From NCBI GenBank assembly GCA_003427395.1, contig BFEA01000297.1, positions 1,349,737-1,397,308 on the forward strand: 47,572 nucleotides of DNA, given 5' to 3'. Below are positions 1-9,491 of this stretch, piece after piece. Origin of the DNA: Chara braunii. Its lineage: Eukaryota > Streptophyta > Charophyceae > Charales > Characeae. A program made the position numbers and the translations under genes. Positions within the stretch are counted from its first letter, which is position 1. Every line of letters begins with the position of its first letter. The notes under the pieces are model-generated. The model was not told the origin of the DNA, did no database searches, and was given only the letters and a program-made list of their open reading frames with translations.

Positions 1-68
1 AAATAAATAAATCAGATTTGAAATTGAATATATACAGCTGGCATGGGTGTTTTATGTTGGGCCTGCAG

Positions 69-206
69 GTTAATGCATGTGTTGCTGGTGGTGTGGCGGG
101 AGCAGTCGTCTCACTTCGGGGAAGGAGGCCCTTGCAAGTTTTGGCGAATGTTGGGACCGGGGCTATTGCATCTGCCGTAGGCTTCAAATTGCTGCAGCCA
201 CGCTAA
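69..206 (+). CDS. possible 3'-terminal coding exon, unidentified protein
   Basis: An open frame of 45 codons follows a plausible splice acceptor (GGGCCTGCAG, ending at 68) and ends in TAA at 204-206. It reads VNACVAGGVAGAVVSLRG, then RRPLQVLANVGTGAIASAVG and a short basic tail. The small-residue, glycine-rich composition would suit a membrane segment with a basic loop, as in small organellar membrane proteins, but I do not recognise the family. A longer frame reaches upstream to an ATG at 18, but that part is not protein-like. AT-rich sequence resembling a 3' UTR follows. It could be a chance ORF; the high GC and the compositional coherence against AT-rich flanks are the only support. Confidence 0.35.
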   Translation, partial: VNACVAGGVAGAVVSLRGRRPLQVLANVGTGAIASAVGFKLLQPR

Positions 207-689
207 GTTTGGCTGGGTTGCTTTGTATAATATTTTCTTTAACTTTCTTTCTATCCTCATAAAGTTATGTGAGCTTCCTGTTTACTCTCTTTCATCTTAA
301 TATTGCACTTTTTTTTCAAGTTTTTTCAAGTTTGTTTATTAAGTTTTTTTAATAAGTTTTTTCAAGTTATCTTTCCATCACACATGCGCAGAGACACCTG
401 ATAGATGTGGGATGGCAAGATACTTGCAAAAACTTTGCCATCCTGCCATCGCACATGCGCATAGCCCTTGCTATCTTGCCATCGCACATGCGCATAGCGC
501 ACTCATCTGTGTAGATAACATCTCCTACTAGTAGCGAGTTTCTCCAAGGCCAAAGCCCATACAGCTGGTGACCAGTGAGGCCCATGAGCGAGCCTGTCCC
601 GTGGAACCACCGGTGCATCACTTGTCCCATCACTTGACCCATCACTTGTCTTGCACAGCCCTAAGCTCTTTATCCCACTATTGGTGCTA
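207..689. repeat. non-coding stretch with short local repeats
   Basis: No gene is visible. Positions 300-370 carry reiterated AAGTTTTTTCAAG units. Between about 372 and 500 a short motif around CATCGCACATGCGCATAG occurs three times, each followed by variants of TTGCCATC. Near 600-655 CATCACTTGACC-type repeats occur. This looks like slippage-derived intergenic DNA. Confidence 0.5.
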
Positions 690-955
690 TAGACTCCTGT
701 CATAGCCTGAAACGGCCCATAAGCTTAAACTATACCAGGCCAAATAGTCCATAAGCCTAACTGCCCCGTAAGCCTAGTGTACAGCCCCTGTCATAGCCTG
801 AAGTAGGCCAGAAGCCTATGGTTATAAGGGGTTCAGGGTGTATAGCGCCTGTCATAGCCTGAAGTAGGCCATAAGCCCATGGCTGTAAGCCTGTAAGGGG
901 TTAAAAGTGTGCAGCCCCTGTCATAGCCTGCTGAAGTAGGCCACAAGCCTATGGG
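690..955 (+). repeat. minisatellite, ~65-bp unit, four degenerate copies
   Basis: The core CCTGTCATAGCCTGAAGTAG, followed by GCCATAAGCC and a TAAGGGGTT tail, recurs at about 695, 786, 850 and 917. Copies differ by substitutions and small indels, so the array is old. Nothing suggests it is coding. Confidence 0.75.
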
Positions 956-1127
956 TGGGTGCAAGGGGGGTTCAAACCACCACTTCTGCAGACGAAAGCC
1001 GTAGAGTGTGGCGGTATAAACGCTGGCTGTGGGGAAGGGTTGGCCTACGAGCGCAGGGTTGGGGGGTGCGGTGGCAGCACGCAAAATTTGGCATGCGCTG
1101 GCATTGCCAATATTCTGTGCTCGTAGC

Positions 1128-1222
1128 ACTCGACGAATAATTCTGGAAGAGATCGTAGGCTCGTAGCCCTTGACCAACAATTCTGGAAAAGGTCGTAGGC
1201 TTGTAGCACTTGACGAACAATT
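1128..1222 (+). repeat. short tandem repeat, ~40-bp unit, three copies
   Basis: Three units of the form GTAGCACTTGACGAACAATT followed by CTGGAAAAGGTCGTAGGCT lie head to tail and differ by a few substitutions. Confidence 0.7.
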
Positions 1223-1604
1223 TGGGAAAAGGTGGGGGCCGTAGATCGAGTGATGATCTGTTCAGCAGAAATATAAGAAACAAAGGATTTCTGCTGGCAA
1301 AAGAACTTGAGGCGTGGAAGAGTCGATAGGTTCGTTATGGGGGCTGTCGTGGTTCACGCCGTAGTTTAAGGACTCTGTTGATTACGCAACCATCTGGCTT
1401 TTCTTCAGAGGGTTATTCATAGGTCTTGCCAAGATGACAGGTCATTGTTCTTCAAATACATGTGCCGTGTTTTGTTTACTGCGCAGAGAGATGGGCGTGA
1501 AATTGTTTTCGTTTTTTCTTTTCCTTTCTTTTCTTCTTCTTTTTTGCCCCTATTTTTGTGAATTCTTCCGAGTCTTTTCTTTCTTTCGCCTTTGTTTTTC
1601 AGAG

Positions 1605-1713
1605 TTGGACGATTTCTCGATTTATGCGTCTCATCCTTGAAAGCGCAGGGGCCATGCTAATCTTCTTTCTCTCTGTATCGTTCCAATCCTTTTAACGGAT
1701 GTCCCGAAGGACA
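1605..1713 (-). pseudogene. U6 snRNA pseudogene (nearly full length)
   Basis: Read on the minus strand this has the order of plant U6: a GTCCTTCGGGACATCCG 5' hairpin, a GGAACGATACAGAG block, AAGATTAGCATGGCCCCTGC, then a degraded AAGGATGA-ACGC region and an ending close to CGAGAAATCGTCCAA. It contains a four-base AGAA insertion after ATACAGAG and extra As after GCGC, and it lacks a clean T-run terminator. It is therefore a retro- or duplication-derived pseudogene. The 5' stem sequence is the plant/green-algal type, which helps identify the organism. Confidence 0.8.
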
Positions 1714-1716
1714 ACG

Positions 1717-1768
1717 TTGGACCATTTCTCAATTTCCGTACGTGCGCTAATCTTCTTTGTATCATTCC
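1717..1768 (-). pseudogene. second, internally deleted U6 fragment
   Basis: Immediately beside the first U6 copy and in the same orientation, this segment keeps the GGAATGATACAAAGAAGATT block and the 3' end (GAGAAATGGTCCAA), with the central GGCCCCTGCGCAAGG part replaced. The two copies form a tandem of U6 remnants. Confidence 0.65.
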
Positions 1769-1779
1769 CGACTTCTTTT

Positions 1780-1837
1780 ACCTGGAGTCTTTCTGAAAGA
1801 AAAAAAAAAATCCCGAGTTTTTCTTACCTTTCTTTTA

Positions 1838-1879
<42 letters not shown>

Positions 1880-2570
1880 TGGAGAAGTTGGGGAGAGCTT
1901 ACAAAGCCGGGAATAATAATAATAATAATAATAATTGGAGAAGTTGGGGAGAACTTCCAACGCCGGGAAGCCAGCCCGGCATTCCTCACAAAAGAGAGCG
2001 GTGAAAGTTCCGTGAAACCTCTGAACAAGGCATCGTCGGCCGAGTTCAGAGGGGCCACCCAGTGTGTTTTGTAACCAGCTATCTGTTCTCGCTGAGTGTT
2101 TTGATTATTTTTCCTGAGTTTTTTTCTTTTTAACTTTCTGAAAGTCTGTTTTTTTACAAGTTCTTTTCTGTCTTCGTCTTTCTTTGCAGTTTTGTCTTTT
2201 GTTTTACCGGGAGTTTTTCCGAAAAAAAAATTCCGAGTTTTTCTAACTTTCTCTCCGACTCTTTTGATTTTTTCCCCACGTTTCTTCTTAACTTTTTGAA
2301 AGTTTTTTCTTTTGTTTTTTTTTTCTGTCTTTGGCATTCTTTGTACTTTTGTCTTTTTTGGGAAAAAAAAAAAAAAAAAAAAAATTGAAGAGATTATGGA
2401 TTTTGTGGTTGAGAGAATTTGAGACATTGGGGAAACTGCTGATGTGCTCCGAGCGGTGGCAATTAGACATGAATCTTTTTCTTTTTTTTTCTTTTTCGTT
2501 TTCTTTTTTTTTCTTTTTTTTTCTTTTTTTCTTTTTTTTTCTTTTTTTTTCTTTTTTTTTTCTTTTTCTC
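1780..2570. repeat. low-complexity block: duplicated (AAT)n segment and T-rich/T8C microsatellite
   Basis: (AAT)n tracts at about 1838-1879 and 1912-1935 are each followed by GGAGAAGTTGGGGAGA, so the tract plus flank was duplicated. From 2100 to 2380 there are reiterated CCGAGTTTTTCT and poly-T/poly-A tracts. Positions 2477-2567 are a nearly regular TTTTTTTTC microsatellite. The long translated frames here are homopolymer artefacts. Confidence 0.8.
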
Positions 2571-3320
2571 GTGGGGGGCAACACGGCTGGGAACTGGGCT
2601 CAGCATCCCTTATGAAAATACAGAATCATGAACTACTAGGGACATCATCATACTTCAATCTTACATTGACAATTACAAGAAGTTGTTGGCCAGACAATCT
2701 CGATCTACTTCTTTCTCTTCTCTTTCTCAGAAGTTGAACAGCTGGCGTTGTGTTTGTCCATCGTCACAGATTGTCAGTCCAATGCATTTTTTTGCCCTCC
2801 CCGTCGTGTGGCCGAGCCACATTCACTTCGGTCTACGCATACCTCCTTGCACCATCTTCAACAGCATTCTGCCATTATGCCGATGGAAAACAGATCGCAT
2901 AATTGGGCAAGCTGCTGCAAGAAATGGTATCTGTTTCTTCATCTCTCGAGTCTCTACCCGTTTGGACAGTCCCACGTATAGCCACCCTCGTTAATCTGTT
3001 GCTGCTGCTGTCCTGGGAAGGCAAGCAATATGGAATCACCATTGGGGTTACACCCATACTGATACCCTTTTCCTTACCTTTACTATGTCCTCGAAGCTCA
3101 CAAATCTCCTCCAGCTCTTCGCAGCGTTCTCGAAGTCGCACCACAAAAGAATATTGCTGTTCCCCCGCATGCACGCCCTCGTCCAACAGTCTGTGCCATT
3201 CAGGAGCAGCCTCCTCACAAACCGTTGGCTAGTACAACGACTACGTCGTGGTATCTCAGCGCTGCTTTGTGAAACGTGAGCTCGATTCTCCACTCTTTGT
3301 GAGCAAGACAATAAGCTCTA
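2571..3320. other. no recognisable gene
   Basis: The stretch begins with GGAACTGGGCTCAGCATCCCTTA, a motif that recurs at 27,308-27,331 and in inverted form near 20,260 and 20,320. It is therefore probably a fragment of a dispersed repeat. Overlapping short frames on both strands show no conserved motif. Confidence 0.4.
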
Positions 3321-3464
3321 TTAAACCGCCAGTACCTTTCGCATATATGGGCCTCGGGCGCCCAGCACGGCCGATGGATGTGGTCGCCGCCGGAGGCCAA
3401 ATCGGGCCTCCGTGTTAACCGCCGCGCCCCCGATCCCCAGTGGGAAAAGGTACTGATGGTTTAA
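3321..3464. mobile_element. foldback MITE with TTAA ends, copy 1
   Basis: The 144-bp unit starts TTAAACCGCCAGTACCTTTC and ends as its inverted complement (GAAAAGGTACTGATGGTTTAA), so it has terminal inverted repeats of about 20 bp. TTAA at both borders resembles the target site of piggyBac-type elements, but no transposase is present. The interior is GC-rich and non-coding. Confidence 0.65.
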
Positions 3465-4390
3465 CAGGTTGGGTGTTCGATGGTGCTCGATTGTCTAGAG
3501 TGCTGATGAAGTGGCGCTTCATCTCAAAAACAATGCATCCTCTCTTTGTGGCCTCTCCCCTCGCACTGTTGGTTTTACGCACTAGCCTTTCTCATGGCTG
3601 CATTTTGAATAATGTAGCAAATGTTGTTGACGAAGTCCATATGCTTATGCCCTTCGGCAGATTTCCGAGCGTTCACTCCGCAATGCCCTGAACATGGCAG
3701 TTTGAGGACCTCATTGTGGCCGATTGACACCTAATTCGGACCCGGACACTCTTTTCTGTCCCTCAGATTCTCCAACATCTTCACTCTTTTCTGTCCCTCA
3801 GATTCTCCAACATCTTCGCTTTTTCGTACAAAACACACTTACCTGTACCCTGCAGGCAGCACACTTCGGAAACCGATTGTCTGTGTTGCAATGTGAACTC
3901 ATGTTGTTGGCCTAGAGATTTCTAATCGAACGCTATTTTGGGAGGAAACGGTTTATTGATGACGTTTGTCAGCATGAACTTCAAGCTGTTTGGCAATACG
4001 CTTTCACTTATTGCCTCACTGATGATGTTCGTTCATGGGGGCAATTACCTCCTCCCACAAGGAGTACAGCCTCCTTGTGGGAGCACATGTAGCAAGCTTT
4101 AGTGGCGCCGGTGTGAGAGTGCATCAACAACTCTATTATAGCATCCTTTCTTGTGTTTTATTTTAGCTCAAAGTCATATGTGTCTATGAGCTAAATCCAA
4201 TGAAAAAGTGACGTGGAAAGTATTGGATGGGTTTTCATCCATTGCACGGTCTGATGATCAAAGGGAACCTTAAAATGTGTGCCCATTGCCCAACAGGTAC
4301 TGCTTTCCAATGCCTTTGAGCCTCAAAAAGCACATAGAGTTTATGCTAGTAAGTGGAAGATGGCAATCATTCAAAAAGGCTTCTTCTTGC
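3465..4390. other. no recognisable gene
   Basis: A direct repeat of CTCTTTTCTGTCCCTCAGAT with TCTCCAACATCTTC occurs at about 3750 and 3785. Positions 4046-4085 hold the inverted repeat CTCCCACAAGGAG / CTCCTTGTGGGAG. No coding signal is visible. Confidence 0.4.
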
Positions 4391-4628
4391 TTAAACCACC
4401 AGTACTCAGCCCAACTATTGGCTGTGGAAAAAAAATAGAGTAGAAGCGTTTCTATTTCTAGTCGGATGCATTTGGTCACTCCTGTAGTGCCTCGTACATT
4501 TCCTAAAATCGAGGCTTGTTAACGGACACGACTTCAGGATGAATTTGGTCACTCCTGTAGTGCCTCGTACATTTCCTAAAATCGAGGCTTGTTAACGGAC
4601 ACGACTTCAGGAAGTACTGGTGGTTTAA
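4391..4628. mobile_element. foldback MITE with TTAA ends, copy 2, with internal 73-bp tandem duplication
   Basis: The left end is TTAAACCACCAGTACTCAGC at 4391 and the right end is AGTACTGGTGGTTTAA, ending at 4628. Inside, a 73-bp unit beginning TTTGGTCACTCCTGTAGTGC at 4471 is repeated almost perfectly from 4544, so this duplication is recent. The same terminal motif as copies 1 and 3 assigns it to one family. Confidence 0.6.
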
Positions 4629-4775
4629 AACCACCAGTACACATCCGAAAAAGCAGATCGAGCCTCTCCTGAGAATTCGGAGGCAATGGACCGTCGATAA
4701 AATGAATCGGCAGTTCATTGCCTCCTTTTTTTCAGGAGAGGCTCAATCTCCTTTTCGGATGTGCTGGTAGTTCAA
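4625..4775. mobile_element. foldback MITE with ~65-bp inverted arms, copy 3
   Basis: It starts at the TTAA shared with copy 2 (ACCACCAGTACACATCCGAA), continues through GATCGAGCCTCTCCTGA and GGAGGCAATGGAC, and returns as the inverted complement from CATTGCCTCC through CTTTTCGGATGTGCTGGTAG to 4775. The arms pair along almost their whole length, leaving a small loop around 4695. The element could fold into a long hairpin. Confidence 0.75.
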
Positions 4776-4804
4776 ACCGCCACTCCATCCGGCGAATCCA
4801 TCCG

Positions 4805-4950
4805 GCGAACCAAAAGTTGCAATTTCCCGAGTCTTAAACAAACCCCCACCGACCTTCGAAAAAATAAATCTGGTGGTACAAGTTGCAATTTTGAATTTCC
4901 CGAGTCTAAAAGAAACCCGCACTGGCCTTTGAAAAAGTAAATGTGGTACC
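4805..4950 (+). repeat. direct duplication, ~66-bp unit
   Basis: AGTTGCAATTTCCCGAGTCT followed by AAACCCCCACCGACCTTCGAAAAAATAAAT at 4811-4872 recurs with changes at 4880-4941 (AATTTCCCGAGTCTAAAAGA, then GGCCTTTGAAAAAGTAAAT). The sequence on to 5170 shows nothing recognisable. Confidence 0.6.
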
Positions 4951-5171
4951 GATACCGGCAAGTGCTTGATCACAATCAGCAGGTATACACAAAACACCGA
5001 GTAAATCATTTTTTCTTACTCCTTTTTTTTTTCTCTCTGCATTTTTTAGCATGGGCGCCACCATTTCAAAACAGCACGCCTGTGTGTTTTGGTGTGCCGC
5101 TGATGCAGCTCATGTTTACCATGGGATCGAGTGCGTAGACTTTCCTGCTTGACATGGCAACAGTGTATGCA

Positions 5172-5520
5172 ATCCTCCTCGTGCATCAGGACAGAGAAAG
5201 CACGTGAGCAGCAAAATCAACGAAAAAGAATTTACCCATCCCTTGGACACATGCTCTTACACACGCACACAAACACACACACACACACGGTGCTACTTGT
5301 GCATCAGGATAAAGAAACCACGCGAGCAGCGAGATCGGTGAAAAGAATTTACCAATCCCTTCTGCCCAGGCTCTTGGACACACACGTGCACAAAACACAC
5401 ACACACGGCGCTGCTTGTACATCAGGAAAGAGAAAGCACGTGAGCGGCTACCTTGACGAATGCATTTACCGATCCCTTCTGCCCATGTTCTTACACACCC
5501 ACATGCACACACGCACACAA
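5172..5520 (+). repeat. minisatellite, ~115-bp unit, three copies with CA-rich ends
   Basis: Each unit contains TGCATCAGGAnAnAGAAA, an ACG(T/C)GAGCAGC block, AAAAGAATTTACCNATCCCTT, then a CTCTTNCACAC run that ends in (CA)n. Copies begin near 5180, 5298 and 5418. No gene is present; the peptide frames are translations of the repeat. Confidence 0.75.
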
Positions 5521-5827
5521 GTTGATGAAAGACCAATGAAACAGTCTTGTGCAGTCATGCCTCCTTAGTGGAGCTGTGTATATCACACATACCAACCGAA
5601 AACAAAACAAACCAAAAAAAAAACAAAAAAAAGCACGAGTGCGCAAAACACCACACGTGCAATCATATGCATGCATCCACCCATGTGGTCTGACGAAGAG
5701 AAGACTAACAACGACGACTACAGCTGCTCACATCCCCCAAGACTAACAACGGCTGCTCACATCCCCCATGCCTACTCCTCTCTCTCCCCCCCCGCCATTA
5801 CTGCTATCTGGCAATGAATCCGGCCTC

Positions 5828-6112
5828 TTCAAACGAGGGGCTGTGACAAACTGTTTCGTCGGAGTTTCACTGGCTCGTCAGGAAGCTGAATTGTCCTCTT
5901 CTCCCAGCCTCTCTGCCTACGGTTTACCGTAGGCAGCTCTGTTTGACTATATATATAAATAGTCAAACAGAGCTGCCCAGTACACCGTACGCAAAGAGGG
6001 AGGGAGAAGAGGACAACAAAGCCGCCCGGTACACCGAAGGAAGAGGGAGGGAGGGAGAAGAGGACAACAAGCGAAGGGCTGTGACAGACGAGACTCTTTC
6101 GTAGGAGTTTCA
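5828..6112. mobile_element. foldback element, TATATATNGTCA family, copy 1
   Basis: The centre at about 5944-5966 is TGACTATATATATAAATAGTCA. Arms pair outward through CAAACAGAGCTG, CCGGTACACCGTA-type sequence, AGAGGGAGGGAGAAGAGGACA, and GGGCTGTGACAGAC...GAGTTTCACC. Within the left arm CTGCCTACGGTTTACCGTAGGCAG is itself a perfect hairpin. Related pieces occur at 14.43-14.65 kb and 16.30-16.43 kb, so it is a dispersed family. It has no coding capacity. Confidence 0.65.
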
Positions 6113-6690
6113 CCTTCACTTTTGTTTTGCGTTCTATTTTTATCTTGAAATAAGTAAGGGATTTCAAGAAGACCCTCAGCGAAAAGTCGTTTGAATTACC
6201 AATGGGCTTGGGTCAGTCTGCTGGCTGTGTGCTGATTCCATGGGAAGCATATGTGCACCAGCGACTAGATACAAGGCACCTATACCTTCTTTCCTTTTCT
6301 TCCACCTACACCCTTGTGAAAAACACACAGCCATCTCTGTGCATAATAATTTCCAAAACAATTTGCCGTCTCCGTTGTTCCCTGAAAAGTAATTTAGTCC
6401 CGAAAACACCATAGACGACGGAAAAGGCAGAATACCCGCCCAGGCGAAACTCTGTGGGCATATCCATTTGCCAAATTCCCGGCCCAAAAGAGACAAAATC
6501 TGCTCTGTCAAGTCACCTTTCCCAGAAACAATAACCCTCGGGCTATTACAACGAAAAAGCAAAAATAAAATGCAACATGCAGCATCTGTTGGTCGTTTAG
6601 CATCATCCTAATGGCAGCAGCTCCGTCGCACTGTCCTGCAAAGCGTGGGCACAGAAGTCACGACCAAAGAGTCAACAGGAATAGGCAGGC
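6113..6690. other. no recognisable gene
   Basis: A 128-codon minus-strand frame at 6176-6562 is open but shows no motif or coherent protein composition that I recognise. It could be an exon remnant or chance. No RNA gene or repeat was recognised. Confidence 0.3.
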
Positions 6691-6695
6691 AAGGC

Positions 6696-6696
<1 letters not shown>

Positions 6697-6731
<35 letters not shown>

Positions 6732-6875
6732 CTCTTTTCTGCCATCTGTGATTAATCAATTACCTTGCACAAAACACTGGTCTGCAACCAACCAGCCAGT
6801 TGATCAACAATCGTGACTACCTGCTATACAATCAATCAATCGATCAATCGATCAATCAATCAATCAATCAGTCAG

Positions 6876-6910
<35 letters not shown>

Positions 6911-6969
6911 ATCGATCGATCAATCAATCAATCAATCAGTCAGTCAATCAATCAATCAATCAATCAATC
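6697..6969 (+). repeat. (CAAT)n microsatellite tracts
   Basis: CAAT/CAAT-CGAT tracts at 6697-6729 and 6829-6969, with CAGT and CGAT variants. A related tract at about 7200-7244 directly abuts the ISCA2 stop codon. The tract plus adjacent ISCA2 3' sequence appears to have been duplicated together. Confidence 0.85.
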
Positions 6970-6970
6970 A

Positions 6971-7128
6971 CGTTGCAGCAAACAAGCTCCCCCAGGCACA
7001 AGCACCTGCAGAATTGAATTCGGATTCCTGGGGACACACATGAAAGGGTACGATCTGCCGAGTTCCCACACATAATCTACCATCCCTAATATTTTTTCCA
7101 AAGGAGTATGAATGACTATCAATCACTT
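6971..7128 (-). pseudogene. decayed partial duplicate of the ISCA2 3' end
   Basis: This segment matches the ISCA2 terminal coding region at about 7245-7385 in the same orientation and in the same order relative to a CAAT tract. On the minus strand the motif MVDYVWELGRS corresponds to ISCA2 [11 protein letters not shown], and RNPNS corresponds to NNPNS. The frame shifts before the C-terminal CGCGSSF, and both essential terminal cysteines are lost. The shared CAAT tract, CATGAAAGG and GCACATAATCTA-type blocks make homology clear. It covers only about the last 45 codons. Confidence 0.75.
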
Positions 7129-7242
7129 GCTATCACATACTCACTGCTATACAATCCATCAACCAACCCATCAACCAATCCATCGATCGACCACTCAACC
7201 GATCAATCTACCAATCAATCCACCAATCAATCCACCAATCAA

Positions 7243-7878
7243 TCACCTTGCAGTAAAGGAGCTTCCACAGCCACAAGTGGCTGCAGAATTTGGATTGTTG
7301 GCCACATGAAAGGATGATCGCACAAGTTCTTGCACATAATCTATCGTTGCGCCTTTCACAAAGGAGTGGGAAACGCTATCAACCACTACTTTCACTCCGT
7401 CCTTCTCGAACACTCTATCGTCTGGCTGTAATTCTCTTTCAAGCGAGAACGAATACTGAAACCCTGAGCAACCCCCTCCATCTACGCTGAGCCGCAGCAT
7501 GACCTCCCCTGCAGCGCCCGCTTCCTCTCTCTCCTCCTCCTGAATCTCCCGCATACGCCGGATGCAGTTCTCCGAGATGACGAGATCCTCCGATCGCCCC
7601 GACGCTTCTGCACTCGTCGATCCTGACGAGGTATTCGCCGTCTCGGCTCCCGCTAGAGCTGAAACAGAGTTGTGATGAACACTGGCAAAGGATAACTGAC
7701 GATGGCGAGGAAGCGTCGTCATCAACCACGAAGGCGCAGCGCGAGCCAAGCGCCGGGAGGGAGCGGGAGTGACACAACCAGGGGATCGAAGATGAAGCAC
7801 ACGCCTGGCAGCACATGCACAAGCATCTGCAAGCTCCCTGACCACCGTAGCCATCGCTGAAGCTGCTAATCGCGCCAT
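7243..7878 (-). CDS. ISCA2: A-type iron-sulfur cluster assembly protein, mitochondrial ISCA2-like
   Basis: A 211-residue protein is read without an intron from the ATG at 7876-7878 to TGA at 7243-7245. ISCA2 works with ISCA1 and IBA57 in the mitochondrial matrix in maturing [4Fe-4S] proteins. The C-terminal half is a complete HesB/IscA fold: [66 protein letters not shown] and terminal CGCGSSF. The three cluster-binding cysteines are present (about residues 137, 202 and 204). Residues 1-90, rich in Arg, Ala and Ser ([16 protein letters not shown]), look like a mitochondrial presequence. The frame extends further to an ATG at 8025, but that stretch is low-complexity and less presequence-like, so the internal ATG is preferred. 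The RRMREIQ and LRLSV segments are closer to plant than animal ISCA2. The lack of introns could mean an old retrocopy. Confidence 0.9.
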   Translation of the reverse strand: MARLAASAMATVVRELADACACAARRVLHLRSPGCVTPAPSRRLARAAPSWLMTTLPRHRQLSFASVHHNSVSALAGAETANTSSGSTSAEASGRSEDLVISENCIRRMREIQEEEREEAGAAGEVMLRLSVDGGGCSGFQYSFSLERELQPDDRVFEKDGVKVVVDSVSHSFVKGATIDYVQELVRSSFHVANNPNSAATCGCGSSFTAR

Positions 7879-8040
7879 ACTAAAGAAGACGAGATAAGAG
7901 TTACGTCCCCTCAGACCCCCTCCCTCCCCTTCACGCCCTGCACCCCCACAGGTATCCCGTCTTAATTGGCATCTTGCTTGCGAAGTAGGGACGTCATCGT
8001 ACTGGTACCTTAGTGAGCTAACCAACGACAGACGAGCTCA

Positions 8041-8400
8041 CCGAGTCGCGTCGTGTCAAAGCACCACAGCATTTCCCCTACCGTCATCGTCTCGTCCCTC
8101 TCAACCCTATCCCAAATAAGCGCAGGCTATGGAGTTTCCCCCTTTCCACACCAAACTAGACATCAACATTTCACTCTCGTCTCCTTCATCTTCGTTGCTC
8201 CGACCGACCAACCGCAGACTAGTCTAACCGAATCGCGTCATGTCAAGCCATAGCCTTTCCCCTACGGAGTGTCTCACTCCTGGAAACCCCGCAAGTATAG
8301 CCTGGCTATGGAGTTCACTTCCACGGCTCCAGCAAACTAGACATCAACTTCTCATCCTCATCCTCCTTTTGCTCATCTTCCTCGCTCCGACTGACCGGAA
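8041..8400 (+). repeat. tandem duplication of ~185 bp just upstream of ISCA2
   Basis: The block CCGAGTCGCGTCGTGTCAA ... GCTATGGAGTTTCCCC ... CAAACTAGACATCAAC ... CGCTCCGACCGACC at 8041-8215 recurs at 8228-8395 with about 20-25% change. It lies on the 5' side of the minus-strand ISCA2 gene, so it may contain duplicated promoter or 5' UTR sequence. No TATA element was recognised with confidence. Confidence 0.75.
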
Positions 8401-9279
8401 GGCCCTGCAGGCATTGCAGGATGTTAATGAAGGCATATGTATGTAAGAAAGGGAGACCAAGCCCACCAATTCCACTCCCTCACACCTCCGTGGCCGTCTA
8501 GCTACCTTCCTCTGTCCAGCTGCCAGCCTGCAAAACGCAAAAGACAGTACAAAGCAGCAACAACGACTTGAGGTTGAGGACGACGAACGAAGTGGCAACA
8601 ACGATAAAGTCGGATAAACCCATCGAGGTTGAAAAGGAAGACGGTGAAAGGGAACGCGGTGGGAATGGAGGAGGAGGAGGAGGAGAAGGTGAGGGAGTGC
8701 GTGCCTTCAACAAAGTTTTTTTTTTTTTTTTTTTCAACAAACATATTGACAACCGCAGGCAGATGACTCGAAAAGACCAACACTCGCACATCCGCACACC
8801 ATGTGCCATTTCAAACGAGGTCCTTTCTGAGCCACAGATTTAACACATGCCTCAGCGAAAGAGGACCCCTTTTTTTTTTCTTTTTTTTTTTCCGCCCGGG
8901 GGAGGCCTACTCTTGGAGGTGACAAGAGCATTCTCCCTGAGTAGCGCCCTAAGACTGGTGGCTCCGGTCTATTGCTGGGAAGAGAAAAGGAAGGGGAGAA
9001 TGAAACACTGAAGAGTGGAAGTGATGTTCTTCGTAGAGAAACACTTGTGTTGCATATGAAAGGCTTATTATCCATCGTACAGTATATTACTCTTCCCCTG
9101 ATCTGTGCATGCCTCAGTGAAAGAATATAGGATGCATACATCACGGGAATGGGCGAAATCTTCCCCCTTCGTGGTTTTGACCAAAACGTGGCCGCAAGGA
9201 AGACAGACTTGAGCAATAAGGCAATCACACCCTATAACTGCACCACAGCCACACCTTCCCCATCAGCCTCTTATCCTCT
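8400..9279. other. no recognisable gene; purine-rich and poly-T tracts
   Basis: GGAGGAGGAGG-rich sequence lies around 8660-8695 and homopolymer T tracts at about 8717-8734 and 8871-8891. Short frames carry no motif. The stretch ends at an assembly gap. Confidence 0.4.
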
Positions 9280-9419
9280 NNNNNNNNNNNNNNNNNNNNN
9301 NNNNNNNNNNNNNNNNNNNNNNNNNNNNNNNNNNNNNNNNNNNNNNNNNNNNNNNNNNNNNNNNNNNNNNNNNNNNNNNNNNNNNNNNNNNNNNNNNNNN
9401 NNNNNNNNNNNNNNNNNNN
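9280..9419. other. assembly gap (140 N)
   Basis: A run of N, immediately followed by (CA)n and a (CT)n tract of about 54 bp at 9435-9488. The gap was most likely caused by the microsatellite. Confidence 0.98.
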
Positions 9420-9430
9420 CACACACACAC

Positions 9431-9491
<61 letters not shown>

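Noticed and set aside
1605-1713. Functional U6 gene
   Set aside because: Insertions within the conserved AGAGAAGATT and GCGCAAGGATG regions and no terminal T run on the transcribed strand.
1762-2584. Long minus-strand frames rich in Lys and Ile
   Set aside because: They translate homopolymers, (AAT)n and the T8C microsatellite; there is no protein signal.
5131-5568. 145-codon frame with TNTHTHT repeats
   Set aside because: It is translation of the 115-bp minisatellite and (CA)n; no conserved protein.
6690-7250. CRISPR-like array from the regular CAAT repeats
   Set aside because: They are simple microsatellites with no unique spacers, in a eukaryotic context.
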